Shown: in pieces, positions 1-8,800 of the stretch
How the letters are laid out: each line of letters opens with the position of its first letter
How positions within the stretch are numbered: position 1 is the stretch's first letter
Assembly (NCBI RefSeq): GCF_029963765.1
Contig: NZ_JALBYU010000001.1
Span: 558,001-622,000 of the forward strand
From: Pseudomonas sp. UYIF39
GTDB taxonomy: Bacteria; Pseudomonadota; Gammaproteobacteria; Pseudomonadales; Pseudomonadaceae
Length of the DNA stretch: 64,000 nucleotides
Direction: 5' to 3'
The notes under the pieces: generated by a model
Database searches by the model: none
What the model was told of the DNA's origin: nothing
The model's input: the letters and a program-made list of their open reading frames with translations, nothing else
Position numbers and translations under genes: made by a program

Positions 1-1
1 T

Positions 2-1072
2 GATAAACAAAAGCTGCTGGCGAACATGCAGAAGATCGCCTATGTGCGCGAACAGTCCGGGGCCAAGGCGCTCCTGGCACTCAAGTGCTTCGCCACCTGG
101 TCGGTGTTCGACCTGATGCAGCAGTACATGGATGGCACCACGTCGTCGTCGCTTTACGAACTCAAGCTCGGTCGACAGAAGTTCGCGGGCGAGACCCACG
201 CCTACAGCGTGGCCTGGGCCGACGACGAGATCGAGGAGATGCTCGAAAACTGCGACAAGATCATCTTCAACTCCATCGGTCAGTTGCAGCGCTACACCGA
301 GGCTTCGGCCGGCAAGGTGCGCGGTCTGCGGGTCAATCCGCAGGTGAGCAGCTCGGATTATCTGCTGGCCGACCCTGCGCGGCCGTTCAGCCGTCTGGGC
401 GAGTGGGACCCGGTGAAGATCGAGCAGGTCATCGAGCAGATCTCTGGCTTCATGTTCCATAACAACTGCGAGAACGGTGATTTCGGCCTGTTCGACCAGA
501 TGCTGTGCACCATCGAAGAACGCTTCGGCGACTTGCTGCACAAGGTCGAGTGGGTCAGCCTCGGTGGCGGCATCCACTTCACTGGCGAAGGCTACGCGCT
601 GGACGAGTTCTGCGCGCGCCTCAAGTCCTTCTCGCAAAAATACGGCGTGCAGGTCTACCTGGAGCCGGGCGAAGCGGCCATTACGCAGAGCGCTTCGCTG
701 GAAGTCACCGTGCTCGACACCCTCTACAACGGCAAGCACCTGGCGGTTGTGGACAGCTCCATCGAAGCGCATATGCTCGATCTACTGATCTATCGCCTGA
801 ATGCGAAGCTGGCGCCCAGCGAGGGCGAGCACACGTACATGGTGTGCGGCAAATCCTGTCTGGCCGGAGACATTTTCGGTGAGTATCAATTTGATCGTCC
901 TTTGGCTATCGGGGATCGGCTGTCGTTCATCGACGCAGCGGGTTACACCATGGTCAAGAAGAACTGGTTCAACGGCCTGAAAATGCCGTCCATCGTGGTG
1001 AAACAACTCGACGGTACCGTCGAGGTGGTTCGTGAGTTTGGTTACAACGACTACATGTCCAGCCTTTCGTAA
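2..1072 (+). CDS. nspC: Carboxynorspermidine decarboxylase NspC, 5'-truncated by the window edge
   Basis: PLP-dependent decarboxylase of the alanine-racemase fold that converts carboxynorspermidine (or carboxyspermidine) to the free polyamine in the cytoplasm. The reading frame is open to base 2 with matching residues before the first ATG at 26 (DKQKLLANM), so the true start lies upstream of the window and only a few N-terminal residues are missing. The PLP lysine sits in ALLALKCFATW. The C-terminal active-site cysteine is in GKSCLAGDIFG, and the family signature CENGDF is present. The partner dehydrogenase follows after 27 bases with a strong purine-rich ribosome site between them, which indicates an operon. 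Family assignment is very secure; whether the product is norspermidine or spermidine cannot be read from the sequence. Confidence 0.95.
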   Translation, partial: DKQKLLANMQKIAYVREQSGAKALLALKCFATWSVFDLMQQYMDGTTSSSLYELKLGRQKFAGETHAYSVAWADDEIEEMLENCDKIIFNSIGQLQRYTEASAGKVRGLRVNPQVSSSDYLLADPARPFSRLGEWDPVKIEQVIEQISGFMFHNNCENGDFGLFDQMLCTIEERFGDLLHKVEWVSLGGGIHFTGEGYALDEFCARLKSFSQKYGVQVYLEPGEAAITQSASLEVTVLDTLYNGKHLAVVDSSIEAHMLDLLIYRLNAKLAPSEGEHTYMVCGKSCLAGDIFGEYQFDRPLAIGDRLSFIDAAGYTMVKKNWFNGLKMPSIVVKQLDGTVEVVREFGYNDYMSSLS

Positions 1073-1099
1073 GCTGGCAGAGAAGGAGAGAGAGAAAAA

Positions 1100-2335
1100 T
1101 TGAAGAAGAACGTGCTTATCATTGGTGCAGGAGGTGTCGCCAAGGTGGTGGCCCACAAGTGCGCGCAGCACAACGATGAACTCGGTCGTATTGCTATCGC
1201 GTCGCGCAACATCTCCAAGTGCCAGGCCATCATCGACAGCGTCAAGGCCAAGGGCAGCCTCAAAGTGCCCGCCGATATCCAGGCCTTCTCGCTGAACGCC
1301 ATGGATGTGGAAGCGACCAAGGCGCTGATCCGCGAAACCGGATCGCAGATCGTCATCAACGTCGGTTCCGCCTTCCTTAACATGTCGGTGCTGCGCGCCT
1401 GCATCGATACCGGCGTGGCCTATCTGGACACCGCCATTCACGAAGAACCGGGCAAAATCTGCGAGACGCCGCCCTGGTATGGCAACTACGAGTGGAACCA
1501 CCTCGAAGAGTGCAAAGAGAAGAACATTACCGCCATTCTCGGCGTGGGCTTCGACCCGGGTGTGGTCAACGCCTATGCAGCACTGGCGCAACAACAGTAT
1601 TTCGACCGCATTGATTCGATCGACATTCTCGACGTCAACGCCGGTTCCCACGGCAAGTATTTCGCCACCAATTTCGACCCGGAAATCAACTTCCGCGAAT
1701 TCACCGGACAAGTGTGGAGCTGGCAGAACAGTCAGTGGACCAGCAACACGATGTTCGAAGTCAAACGCACCGACGACCTGCCGGTCGTAGGCGCGCAGAA
1801 CCTGTACCTGACCGGCCACGATGAAGTGCACTCGCTGTCGAAGAACCTCGACGTGCCCAACGTGCGTTTCTGGATGAGCTTCGGCGAGCACTACATCAAT
1901 GTGTTCACCGTGCTCAGGAACCTCGGCCTGCTCTCCGAGCAACCGGTCAAGACCGCCGAAGGCCTGGAAGTCGTGCCGCTGAAAGTGGTCAAGGCCGTGC
2001 TCCCTGATCCGAGCTCGCTGGCGCCCGGCTACACCGGCAAGACCTGCATCGGTGATCTGATCAAGGGCACCAAGGATGGCCAGCCGCGCGAGGTGTTCAT
2101 CTACAACGTGGCTGATCATGAAGACGCTTACGCGGAAACTGACAGCCAGGGCATTTCCTATACCGCAGGCGTGCCGCCCGTGGCAGCAGCCCTGCTGGTC
2201 GCCCGCGGCGAGTGGGACGTGCAGCGCATGGCCAACGTCGAGGAGCTTCCAGCTGAGCCGTTCCTCAAGGCGCTGGATGTGATGGGCCTGCCGACCCGCA
2301 TCAAGGACGAGAATGGAGACCGTCCCTGGAGCTGA
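1100..2335 (+). CDS. Carboxynorspermidine dehydrogenase (saccharopine dehydrogenase family)
   Basis: NAD(P)H-dependent enzyme that joins aspartate semialdehyde and a diamine to form the carboxy-polyamine decarboxylated by the neighbouring NspC. It is 411 residues, with an N-terminal Rossmann motif GAGGVAKVV and the saccharopine-dehydrogenase/LYS1-like fold to the end. The best start is TTG at 1100, preceded by AAGGAGAG at good spacing; no ATG sits near it. It follows nspC by 27 bases on the same strand and is closed by a clear terminator about 50 bases after its stop. The dehydrogenase-decarboxylase pair is the alternative spermidine/norspermidine route. Polyamines of this route influence biofilm formation in other bacteria, but no direct link to the downstream polysaccharide genes is visible. 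Confidence 0.92.
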   Translation: MKKNVLIIGAGGVAKVVAHKCAQHNDELGRIAIASRNISKCQAIIDSVKAKGSLKVPADIQAFSLNAMDVEATKALIRETGSQIVINVGSAFLNMSVLRACIDTGVAYLDTAIHEEPGKICETPPWYGNYEWNHLEECKEKNITAILGVGFDPGVVNAYAALAQQQYFDRIDSIDILDVNAGSHGKYFATNFDPEINFREFTGQVWSWQNSQWTSNTMFEVKRTDDLPVVGAQNLYLTGHDEVHSLSKNLDVPNVRFWMSFGEHYINVFTVLRNLGLLSEQPVKTAEGLEVVPLKVVKAVLPDPSSLAPGYTGKTCIGDLIKGTKDGQPREVFIYNVADHEDAYAETDSQGISYTAGVPPVAAALLVARGEWDVQRMANVEELPAEPFLKALDVMGLPTRIKDENGDRPWS

Positions 2336-2386
2336 AACGCTTGAGGCTCGTAACATACGGTGAGCCGAGTTTCCCGCTCCATACGC

Positions 2387-2415
2387 AAAAACGCCGCTCT
2401 TTGAGCGGCGTTTTT
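2387..2415 (+). terminator. Rho-independent terminator of the polyamine operon
   Basis: Perfect 13-base arms (2387-2399 and 2403-2415) with a TTT loop. The stem is AAAAACGCCGCTC paired with its complement and ends in a T tract, so it can act on both strands. It lies about 50 bases after the dehydrogenase stop. Confidence 0.9.
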
Positions 2416-2665
2416 GTTTGTGTGAGGTTTGGACAGTAATAGGGAATGCAACATCCCCGCCCGTCACCCACATGGAAACCCAGCCCGCCGAACCGGCACT
2501 AACCCGTGGTTGCGTGGTCAGTAAAGGGCGCCTGTAGCGCGACGAAGATCGTCTCTGATAGCGGCGCATCCGGCTACGTTTAGTGTTTTCTCCAATGCCT
2601 TGGGGCAAAAAAAACCGCGATGGATTGCGTCCTGGACCGACTTTTCCTTTTGTGGGCGACACTCT

Positions 2666-4387
2666 ATGGCTTTGCTTCTCGATCCGCGTCATGACATTGA
2701 TGCCGCTTTATTAAGCTATCGCCGAGTGTTCTGGTCGCTGGCGCTGTTCAGTGGGGTGATCAACCTGCTGGTGCTGGTACCGTCGCTCTACATGATGCAG
2801 GTGTACGACCGGGTCCTCACCAGCCGCAACGAAACCACCTTGTTCATGCTCACCTTGATCGCCCTGGGACTGTTCATGTTCAGCGCCCTGATCGAGTGGG
2901 CACGCGGCGAGGTGATGATTCGCATGAGCGCGGGGCTGGACGATGCCTTGGGCGAGCGGATTTTCGACGCCGCCTTCGCCCGCAGCCTGCGCGAGCACAA
3001 CGCCAACCCGGCGCAGGTGCTCATCGATCTGGCGACGCTGCGGCAGTTGATCACCGGCCAGGGCCTGATCGCCTTGCTCGATGCGCCGTGGTTGCCAATC
3101 TTCCTGCTGGTGGCGTTCATCTTTCATCCCTGGTTCGGCGTACTGACGCTGGTTCTAGCCCTGGTGCTGATTGGCCTGGCGCTGTGGGGCGAGTTGTCGA
3201 CTCGCACACGCTTGGGCGAAGCCAATCGCCTGGGAGTGCAGTCGTCGATCTATGTAAACAGCACGTTCCACAATGCCGAAGTCATCCAGGCCCTGGGCAT
3301 GCTCGGGCCGTTGCGCCAGCGCTGGAGCCTGCTGCAGCAACGCATCATTGCCGCCCAGGCCCATGCCAGCGACCGCGGCGCGCGTATCACTTCGATGACC
3401 CGTTTCGTGCGCATCTCCGGACAGTCGCTGGCACTGGGCTTGGGGGCGTTGCTGGTGCTTGAAGGCCAATTGTCGGCGGGCATGATGATTGCGATGTCGC
3501 TGCTGCTGGGGCGTGCCCTGGCGCCCGTGGAAATCGCCATCGGCTCGTGGAAGCAATTCAACTCCGGCCGCCAGAGCTACCAGCGCCTGAGTCAACTGCT
3601 TGCCCAGCATCCGCGCGAGCGCCTGCGCATGCCTTTGCCTCCGCCCACCGGGGCAGTGCGCCTGGAGCAGTTGTATGTCGGCCCGCCCGGCGCCACGCAA
3701 CCGATCCTGCGGGGCATCAATTTCAGCCTGGCCAAAGGTGATGTACTCGCCGTCGTCGGCCCCAGCGCCAGTGGTAAATCAACGCTGGCCAGGGCGCTGG
3801 TCGGGGTATGGCCGGCCATGGGCGGGTCGGTGCGCCTGGACGACGCCGAGATCAGTCAATGGTCCCACGACGCCCTGGGCCCGCACCTTGGATACCTGCC
3901 GCAGGACATCGAGCTGTTCGACGGCAGTGTGGCCGACAACATCGCCCGCTTCGGCGAGCAGGACGCCGACAAGATCATCGCCGCCGGGCGTCACGCTGGC
4001 ATTCACGAGATAATCCTGAGGTTCCCCAAGGGTTACGACACGCCGCTGGGCCCCGGCGGGCTTGGCTTGTCCGGTGGACAAAAGCAACGTCTCGGCCTGG
4101 CTCGCGCGCTCTATGGGCGCCCGTCGCTGATTGTGCTCGATGAGCCCAACTCCAACCTCGATGAAGCCGGGGAGCAGGCGCTGGTGCAGGCCATCCGTGC
4201 GCTCAAGGCTGCTGGCAGCACCGTGGTGCTGATTACCCACCGGCCTAATGTGCTGGCGGTGGTCGATCACATCCTGGTGCTCAAGGACGGCACTCAACAA
4301 GCATTCGGTCCACGGGACCGGGTGCTCAAAGCATTGATGCCGGGGCCAAGACCGGCCGCGGTCAGGGAGGCTGGTAAAGATGCGTGA
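2666..4387 (+). CDS. Type I secretion ABC transporter (permease/ATPase, PrtD/AprD family)
   Basis: Inner-membrane ABC exporter that powers one-step secretion of RTX proteins. About 300 N-terminal residues form the hydrophobic transmembrane domain. The ATPase follows, with Walker A GPSASGKST (about 365), signature LSGGQKQRLGLARAL (about 468), Walker B LIVLDEP (about 488) and the ITHRP switch histidine. ATG 2666 (MALLLDPRHD) is preferred to a TTG at 2600 because homologues begin with this hydrophobic lead-in. The adaptor gene overlaps its 3' end by 8 bases. The likely cargo is the convergent RTX epimerase at 5892-11189, as in Azotobacter where AlgE epimerases sit beside such an exporter. No outer-membrane TolC-type gene follows. 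Confidence 0.93.
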   Translation: MALLLDPRHDIDAALLSYRRVFWSLALFSGVINLLVLVPSLYMMQVYDRVLTSRNETTLFMLTLIALGLFMFSALIEWARGEVMIRMSAGLDDALGERIFDAAFARSLREHNANPAQVLIDLATLRQLITGQGLIALLDAPWLPIFLLVAFIFHPWFGVLTLVLALVLIGLALWGELSTRTRLGEANRLGVQSSIYVNSTFHNAEVIQALGMLGPLRQRWSLLQQRIIAAQAHASDRGARITSMTRFVRISGQSLALGLGALLVLEGQLSAGMMIAMSLLLGRALAPVEIAIGSWKQFNSGRQSYQRLSQLLAQHPRERLRMPLPPPTGAVRLEQLYVGPPGATQPILRGINFSLAKGDVLAVVGPSASGKSTLARALVGVWPAMGGSVRLDDAEISQWSHDALGPHLGYLPQDIELFDGSVADNIARFGEQDADKIIAAGRHAGIHEIILRFPKGYDTPLGPGGLGLSGGQKQRLGLARALYGRPSLIVLDEPNSNLDEAGEQALVQAIRALKAAGSTVVLITHRPNVLAVVDHILVLKDGTQQAFGPRDRVLKALMPGPRPAAVREAGKDA

Positions 4388-5750
4388 TCCGACCCTTGGG
4401 GCACAAACGTACAGCGAGCATGGGCTGAGCGTGCGCGGCGCCACAACGCTACCCAGCGCCAGTACCGACGCAGGGGGGGCTGCACGTTATGGTGTGGGTT
4501 TCCTGGTCCTGACGCTGGGCGGCTTCCTGCTCTGGGCCTGCCTGGCGCCGCTCGACCAAGGTGTCGTGGGCAGCGGCACCGTGGTGGTGGCGGGCGAACG
4601 CAAGGCTGTGCAGTCGTTGGTCGGTGGGGTGGTGGAAAAGCTACTGGTCAGCGATGGCGACCGCGTCACCCAGGGACAGTTGCTGGTGCAGCTCAATACG
4701 GTGCAGGCGCAGTCGCAACGGGACGTGACCCTGGGCAAGTTGCTCAACGATCGCAGCGTCGAAGCGCGGTTGATTGCCGAGCGCTTGGGCTCAGCCGAGA
4801 TCCAATGGCCCGCTGAACTGCTGGAGCGCGCCGACGAGCCGCGGGTCAAGGCTTCCATGGCCTTGCAGGGCCAGTTATTTCTGACCCGCCGCGCAGAGCT
4901 GGGTAGCCGCTTGCAGATCATCGAACACGAAGCTGCGGCATTGCAGCAGCAATTGCTCGGCTACGAAGGCGTCAAGCGCAACTACGACACGCAGATGCGC
5001 TTCCAGCAGCAAGAGCTGGAAGGCCTGCGTGATTTGGCCCGTGAAGGCTACATTCCTCGCAACAAACTCCTCGAGGCCGAGCGCAACGCAGCCCAATTGG
5101 CCGGGCAGATTTCCTCCGGGGTGGGCGATGTCGGCAGGACCCGCCAGGCGATCAATGAAAGCCGGCTCAAGGCCTTGCAGGCGCAGCAAGAATTTCGCCG
5201 CGATGCCGAAACCCAGCTCAGCGAGGTCTCTGCCGAGGCGGCAGGTTATGCCGATCAGATACGTGCCTTGCAGTTTGAAGTCGACAACGGTGCGATCCGT
5301 GCGCCGGTGTCCGGGCAGGTCATGGACGTGAACATTCATACGGTCGGGGGCGTTGCACAGGCCGGGCAAACCCTGATGCAGGTGGTGCCGCTGGATGCGC
5401 CGATGGCGATCACCGCGCGTTTCGAGCCGCTGATGGCCAATAAGTTGCGCCCGGGGCTGCCGGTGCATGTGCATTTCACCGCGCTGCAACGGGTGGATAC
5501 GCCGACGGTCACCGGCACGGTGACTACGGTGTCGGCGGACCAGTTGATCAATGAACAGACGCACCAGCCGTACTTTTCCGCCAAGGTCGAAATTCCCGCC
5601 GACACCGTCGCCTCGCTGCAGGCTGCCGGCCTGCTGGTGCGCCCCGGCATGCTCGCCGATGTCACGGTGGTGACGGGGGAGCGCACTTTGATGAATTACC
5701 TGATGAAACCTTTGCGTGAACGCTTGCTTGCGGCGTTCAAAGAGGAATGA
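4380..5750 (+). CDS. Type I secretion periplasmic adaptor (HlyD/PrtE family)
   Basis: Membrane-fusion protein linking the ABC exporter to an outer-membrane channel. It is 456 residues: a short cytoplasmic N-terminus, one transmembrane helix (about residues 38-56, GVGFLVLTLGGFLLWACL), a lipoyl-like half (GTVVVAGERKAVQSLVGG), a long glutamine/alanine-rich coiled coil (about 120-300) and the C-terminal beta-barrel/lipoyl return. The start overlaps the ABC gene by 8 bases, indicating translational coupling. The third component (TolC/PrtF/AprF type) is not encoded here, so a chromosomal channel elsewhere must serve. Confidence 0.93.
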   Translation: MRDPTLGAQTYSEHGLSVRGATTLPSASTDAGGAARYGVGFLVLTLGGFLLWACLAPLDQGVVGSGTVVVAGERKAVQSLVGGVVEKLLVSDGDRVTQGQLLVQLNTVQAQSQRDVTLGKLLNDRSVEARLIAERLGSAEIQWPAELLERADEPRVKASMALQGQLFLTRRAELGSRLQIIEHEAAALQQQLLGYEGVKRNYDTQMRFQQQELEGLRDLAREGYIPRNKLLEAERNAAQLAGQISSGVGDVGRTRQAINESRLKALQAQQEFRRDAETQLSEVSAEAAGYADQIRALQFEVDNGAIRAPVSGQVMDVNIHTVGGVAQAGQTLMQVVPLDAPMAITARFEPLMANKLRPGLPVHVHFTALQRVDTPTVTGTVTTVSADQLINEQTHQPYFSAKVEIPADTVASLQAAGLLVRPGMLADVTVVTGERTLMNYLMKPLRERLLAAFKEE

Positions 5751-5804
5751 GCATGACCGCCGTGGGTCTGTGGTGGTCTTTGATTTTTCGGGCACTGCAA
5801 ATCC

Positions 5805-5884
5805 CCTGTGGGAGCGAGCTTGCTCGCGATGGCGGTGGATCAATCAGCATCCATACTGAATGTACCGCCGCCTTCGCGGGCAAA
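5805..5884. repeat. Pseudomonas REP-type element
   Basis: Contains TGTGGGAGCGAGCTTGCTCG with the hairpin GCGAGC-TT-GCTCGC (5814-5827), the familiar fluorescent-Pseudomonas REP core, and a GCCGCCTTCGCGGGCAA tail about 40 bases on. It fills the gap between the convergent adaptor and epimerase genes, where it may also limit transcriptional read-through. The type is recognised from memory of the family, not from a count of copies in this genome. Confidence 0.7.
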
Positions 5885-5891
5885 GTGCAAC

Positions 5892-8800
5892 TCAGGCTGT
5901 AAAGTCGCTGGCATGCAGCTCCTTGACGCCCACCATTTCGAATTCGAACTCGGGGGTGGCGTCGGCGTTGACACTGCCGTAGAGAATGCCATCGGCAAAG
6001 CGCAGTTGGCCGGTAGCGTTGGTGGGGTCGAAGGCGTTGCTGCCGATGAAGGTGAAGGCGTCGACAGTGGCGGTCAGCGGGTTGGCGTCCAGGCCGGTGA
6101 AATCCAGATGATCACCCTCGGTGGTCTTGAAACCGCTGATCACATCGCGCAAAGCCCCGACGCCCATGTCCGACAGCGCACCAAACGCATAGGTATCCGC
6201 GCCAGTGCCACCGGTAAGGTTGTCGGTGCCTGCGCCGCCGATCAACCGGTCATCGCCCGAACCGCCCACCAGTGTGTCGTTGCCCGCACCACCGCTCAGA
6301 ACGTTCGCCGCGCTGTTGCCCGACAGGCTGTCGGCGTAGGCGCTTCCCGTCAGGTTTTCGAAGAATTTCAGGGTGTCGAGCCCGGAACCCGCGGTGTTTT
6401 GTTGTGCGGACGTCGAGAGGTTTACGGTAACGCCGGACAGGGCGCGTTCAAAAGACACCGTGTCATTGCCATCGCGTCCGTCCAGCACGTTGTTGCCGGC
6501 TCCGGCGAACAGCGTGTTGTCCAGCGCGTTGCCCGTGCCGTTGGCGGCACCAGCACTGTCGATATACAGATTCTCGACGTTGTTGCCGAGGGTATAGGCC
6601 GCCAGGGTGCTGTGCACGCTGTCGATCCCTCCTGGCGCCGCATTGCTGTTGGTCTCGATCACGGTGTCGTCGGCGTTGTCGACATAGTAGGTGTCGTTGC
6701 CATCGCCGCCGCTCATGCTGTCGGCCCCCGCGGCACCATCGAGCACGTTATTGGCGGCATTGCCGGTGATGAAGTTGTATCGCTCATTGCCAGTGCCGTT
6801 GATGCCCGACACGCCGGTGAGCACCAGGTTCTCGAGATTGGCGCCAAGCGTCCAACTGACCGAGGCCAGCACCGTATCGATCTGCGAGGTCGAGGTGTTG
6901 GTTTCCACCACGCGGTCGAACGCGTTATCGACCACATAGATGTCGTTGCCATTGCCACCGGTCATGGTGTCGGCGCCCAGGTCGCCATCCAGTGTGTCGT
7001 TGCCCGAACTGCCCACCAGGGTATCCGCCTGGCCGGTACCGGAAATCATATTATTTGCGTTGTCGAAAATGTCCTGCACGCTGTTGTTGTCGTTGGGGTT
7101 GCCCTGGAAGCCAAGGTCACTGGCAATGTAGTCGGCCAGTCGCTGGCCGACGATCTCCGCCGACTCCTCGTGCAGGTGCCAGACGTCGTCGGGATACGCC
7201 TGCGGATCGACTTCGTGGCGCAAGGGGAGGTCGGTGTAGTCCACCGCCAGCTTGACGTCGGCGCGCTCGGCAGCGATGGCTTCCTGGGCGGCGCGGACAT
7301 AGCCAACCCCCTCGACGATGGAGGCAATCTTCTCCTCCGAATAACCACGGGCACGCGCCGCGTCTTGCTCGTAGTGACCGGTTTCCATCAAGTACACGCT
7401 GAAATTACCGATCTGGGCATGCAGGTAATCAAACACCTTCAGGGTTGCAGCCTTGTAGGCCGCTGCCGCCGCTGGTTTGTCCGTGGCGCGGGCGATCTCC
7501 TGGGCGGCTTCCTCGCCCTGGCCCCAAATGATGCCCGTGGTGACGTTATCGATGGATTGCAGTTCGGTGAGCTGGTCCCGCAGCAGCGTCACGGCGCGCA
7601 ACAGCGCAGCCCCGGGTTGGTTGGTGTCGGTGAGCCACCAGCACAACTTGAGTTCCTCGGCGCTAAGCGTCGACAGGCCAGTGACCGTGCTCCCGCCCAC
7701 CGCGATGTCGATGCCGTTGCCATCGGCGTCGGTGAACTGGCTGCGCACGTCATAGGTGGTGTAGCGGTCCAGGTCGTTGACCAACATCGAGGTGCCGGAC
7801 TGATTGTCGTCCTCCGTCATGCGCAGCAGGCGCGCATTGGATTGGCCGAGGGTGGGCACGTAGAGGATGTCCTGCTGGGCGCGCTCGCCGAACACGAAGT
7901 CGCTGGTGGTCAGGGTGTTGAGGTAGTTGCCGTTGAGGGCGATTTCAAAACGATTGCCATCGGCGTCGGTCTCGGCGGATTTGATGTAGGTCTTGTCGCC
8001 GGTCGCGTTGAGGGTCATGTACAACGTGCCATTGCTGCCATCGCCGAGGCCGACAAAGCCAAGGCCCGAAACATCGATCTTGTCGACGCCCACGGTGAAG
8101 TCATAAATCGTGTCGGTGGCCGTGACACCGCCGGTGTCGTAGTCGCGGTAGCTGTCGAGTACGTTGGTGTAGCGGAAGGCGTCGGCACCATCGCCGCCGT
8201 ACAGAGAATCGCGTCCGGCGCCGCCATCGACGATGTCGGCGCCAGTGCCGGCCTTGATTGTGTCGTTGCCACCGAGGCCGAGGATCAGGTCGGCGCCCGC
8301 CGTGCCGTTGAGGCTTTCGGCGTTGTTGGTGCCCGTGATGGTGTTGGCGGGCGCCTGGCCGGCAAAAACAAAATGACTCGCCGTCAGGCTGCTCACCAGG
8401 TTGCCCGCCATCGACACTTCGAAGCGGTTGCCGTTGGCGTCGACGGTGAGATCTTTGAGGTAGGTGCGGTTGCTCGAAGCGCTGTAGGTCAATTGCAGCG
8501 TGCCGTTCAGGCCATTGCCCAGGGCCGTGTAGCCAAGCGCCGAGACGTCGATCTTGTCGGCGGTCACGTCGAAATCGAGGATCTGGTCACTGACGCTGGT
8601 GGAGCTGGTGCGGTAACTGTCGAGCGTTGAGGTGTAGCGGAACACATCGGCACCCGCGCCGCCGGTGAGTTTGTCCACGCCGGTGCCGCCGACCAGAATG
8701 TCGTTGCCCGCGCCGCCATTAAGGGTGTCGTTACCGGCGCCACCGAGCAGTTGTTCGTTGGCTGCGGTGCCGGTCAGGGTGTCGTTGTTCGGCGTGCCAT

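Noticed and set aside
782..2692. A 636-codon minus-strand frame opposite nspC and the dehydrogenase gene
   Set aside because: It lies antisense to two well-supported genes and crosses a terminator. Its composition is histidine/arginine-rich, as expected for a shadow frame.
6200..6330. Regularly spaced repeats suggesting a CRISPR array
   Set aside because: They are degenerate codons for the GGxGxDxL RTX nonapeptides, in frame, with no separate spacers and no cas genes.
5808..8630. A 940-codon open frame on the plus strand opposite the epimerase gene
   Set aside because: It is the antisense shadow of highly repetitive GC-rich RTX coding sequence. Its translation is valine/glycine-rich without any domain, and it has no ribosome site.
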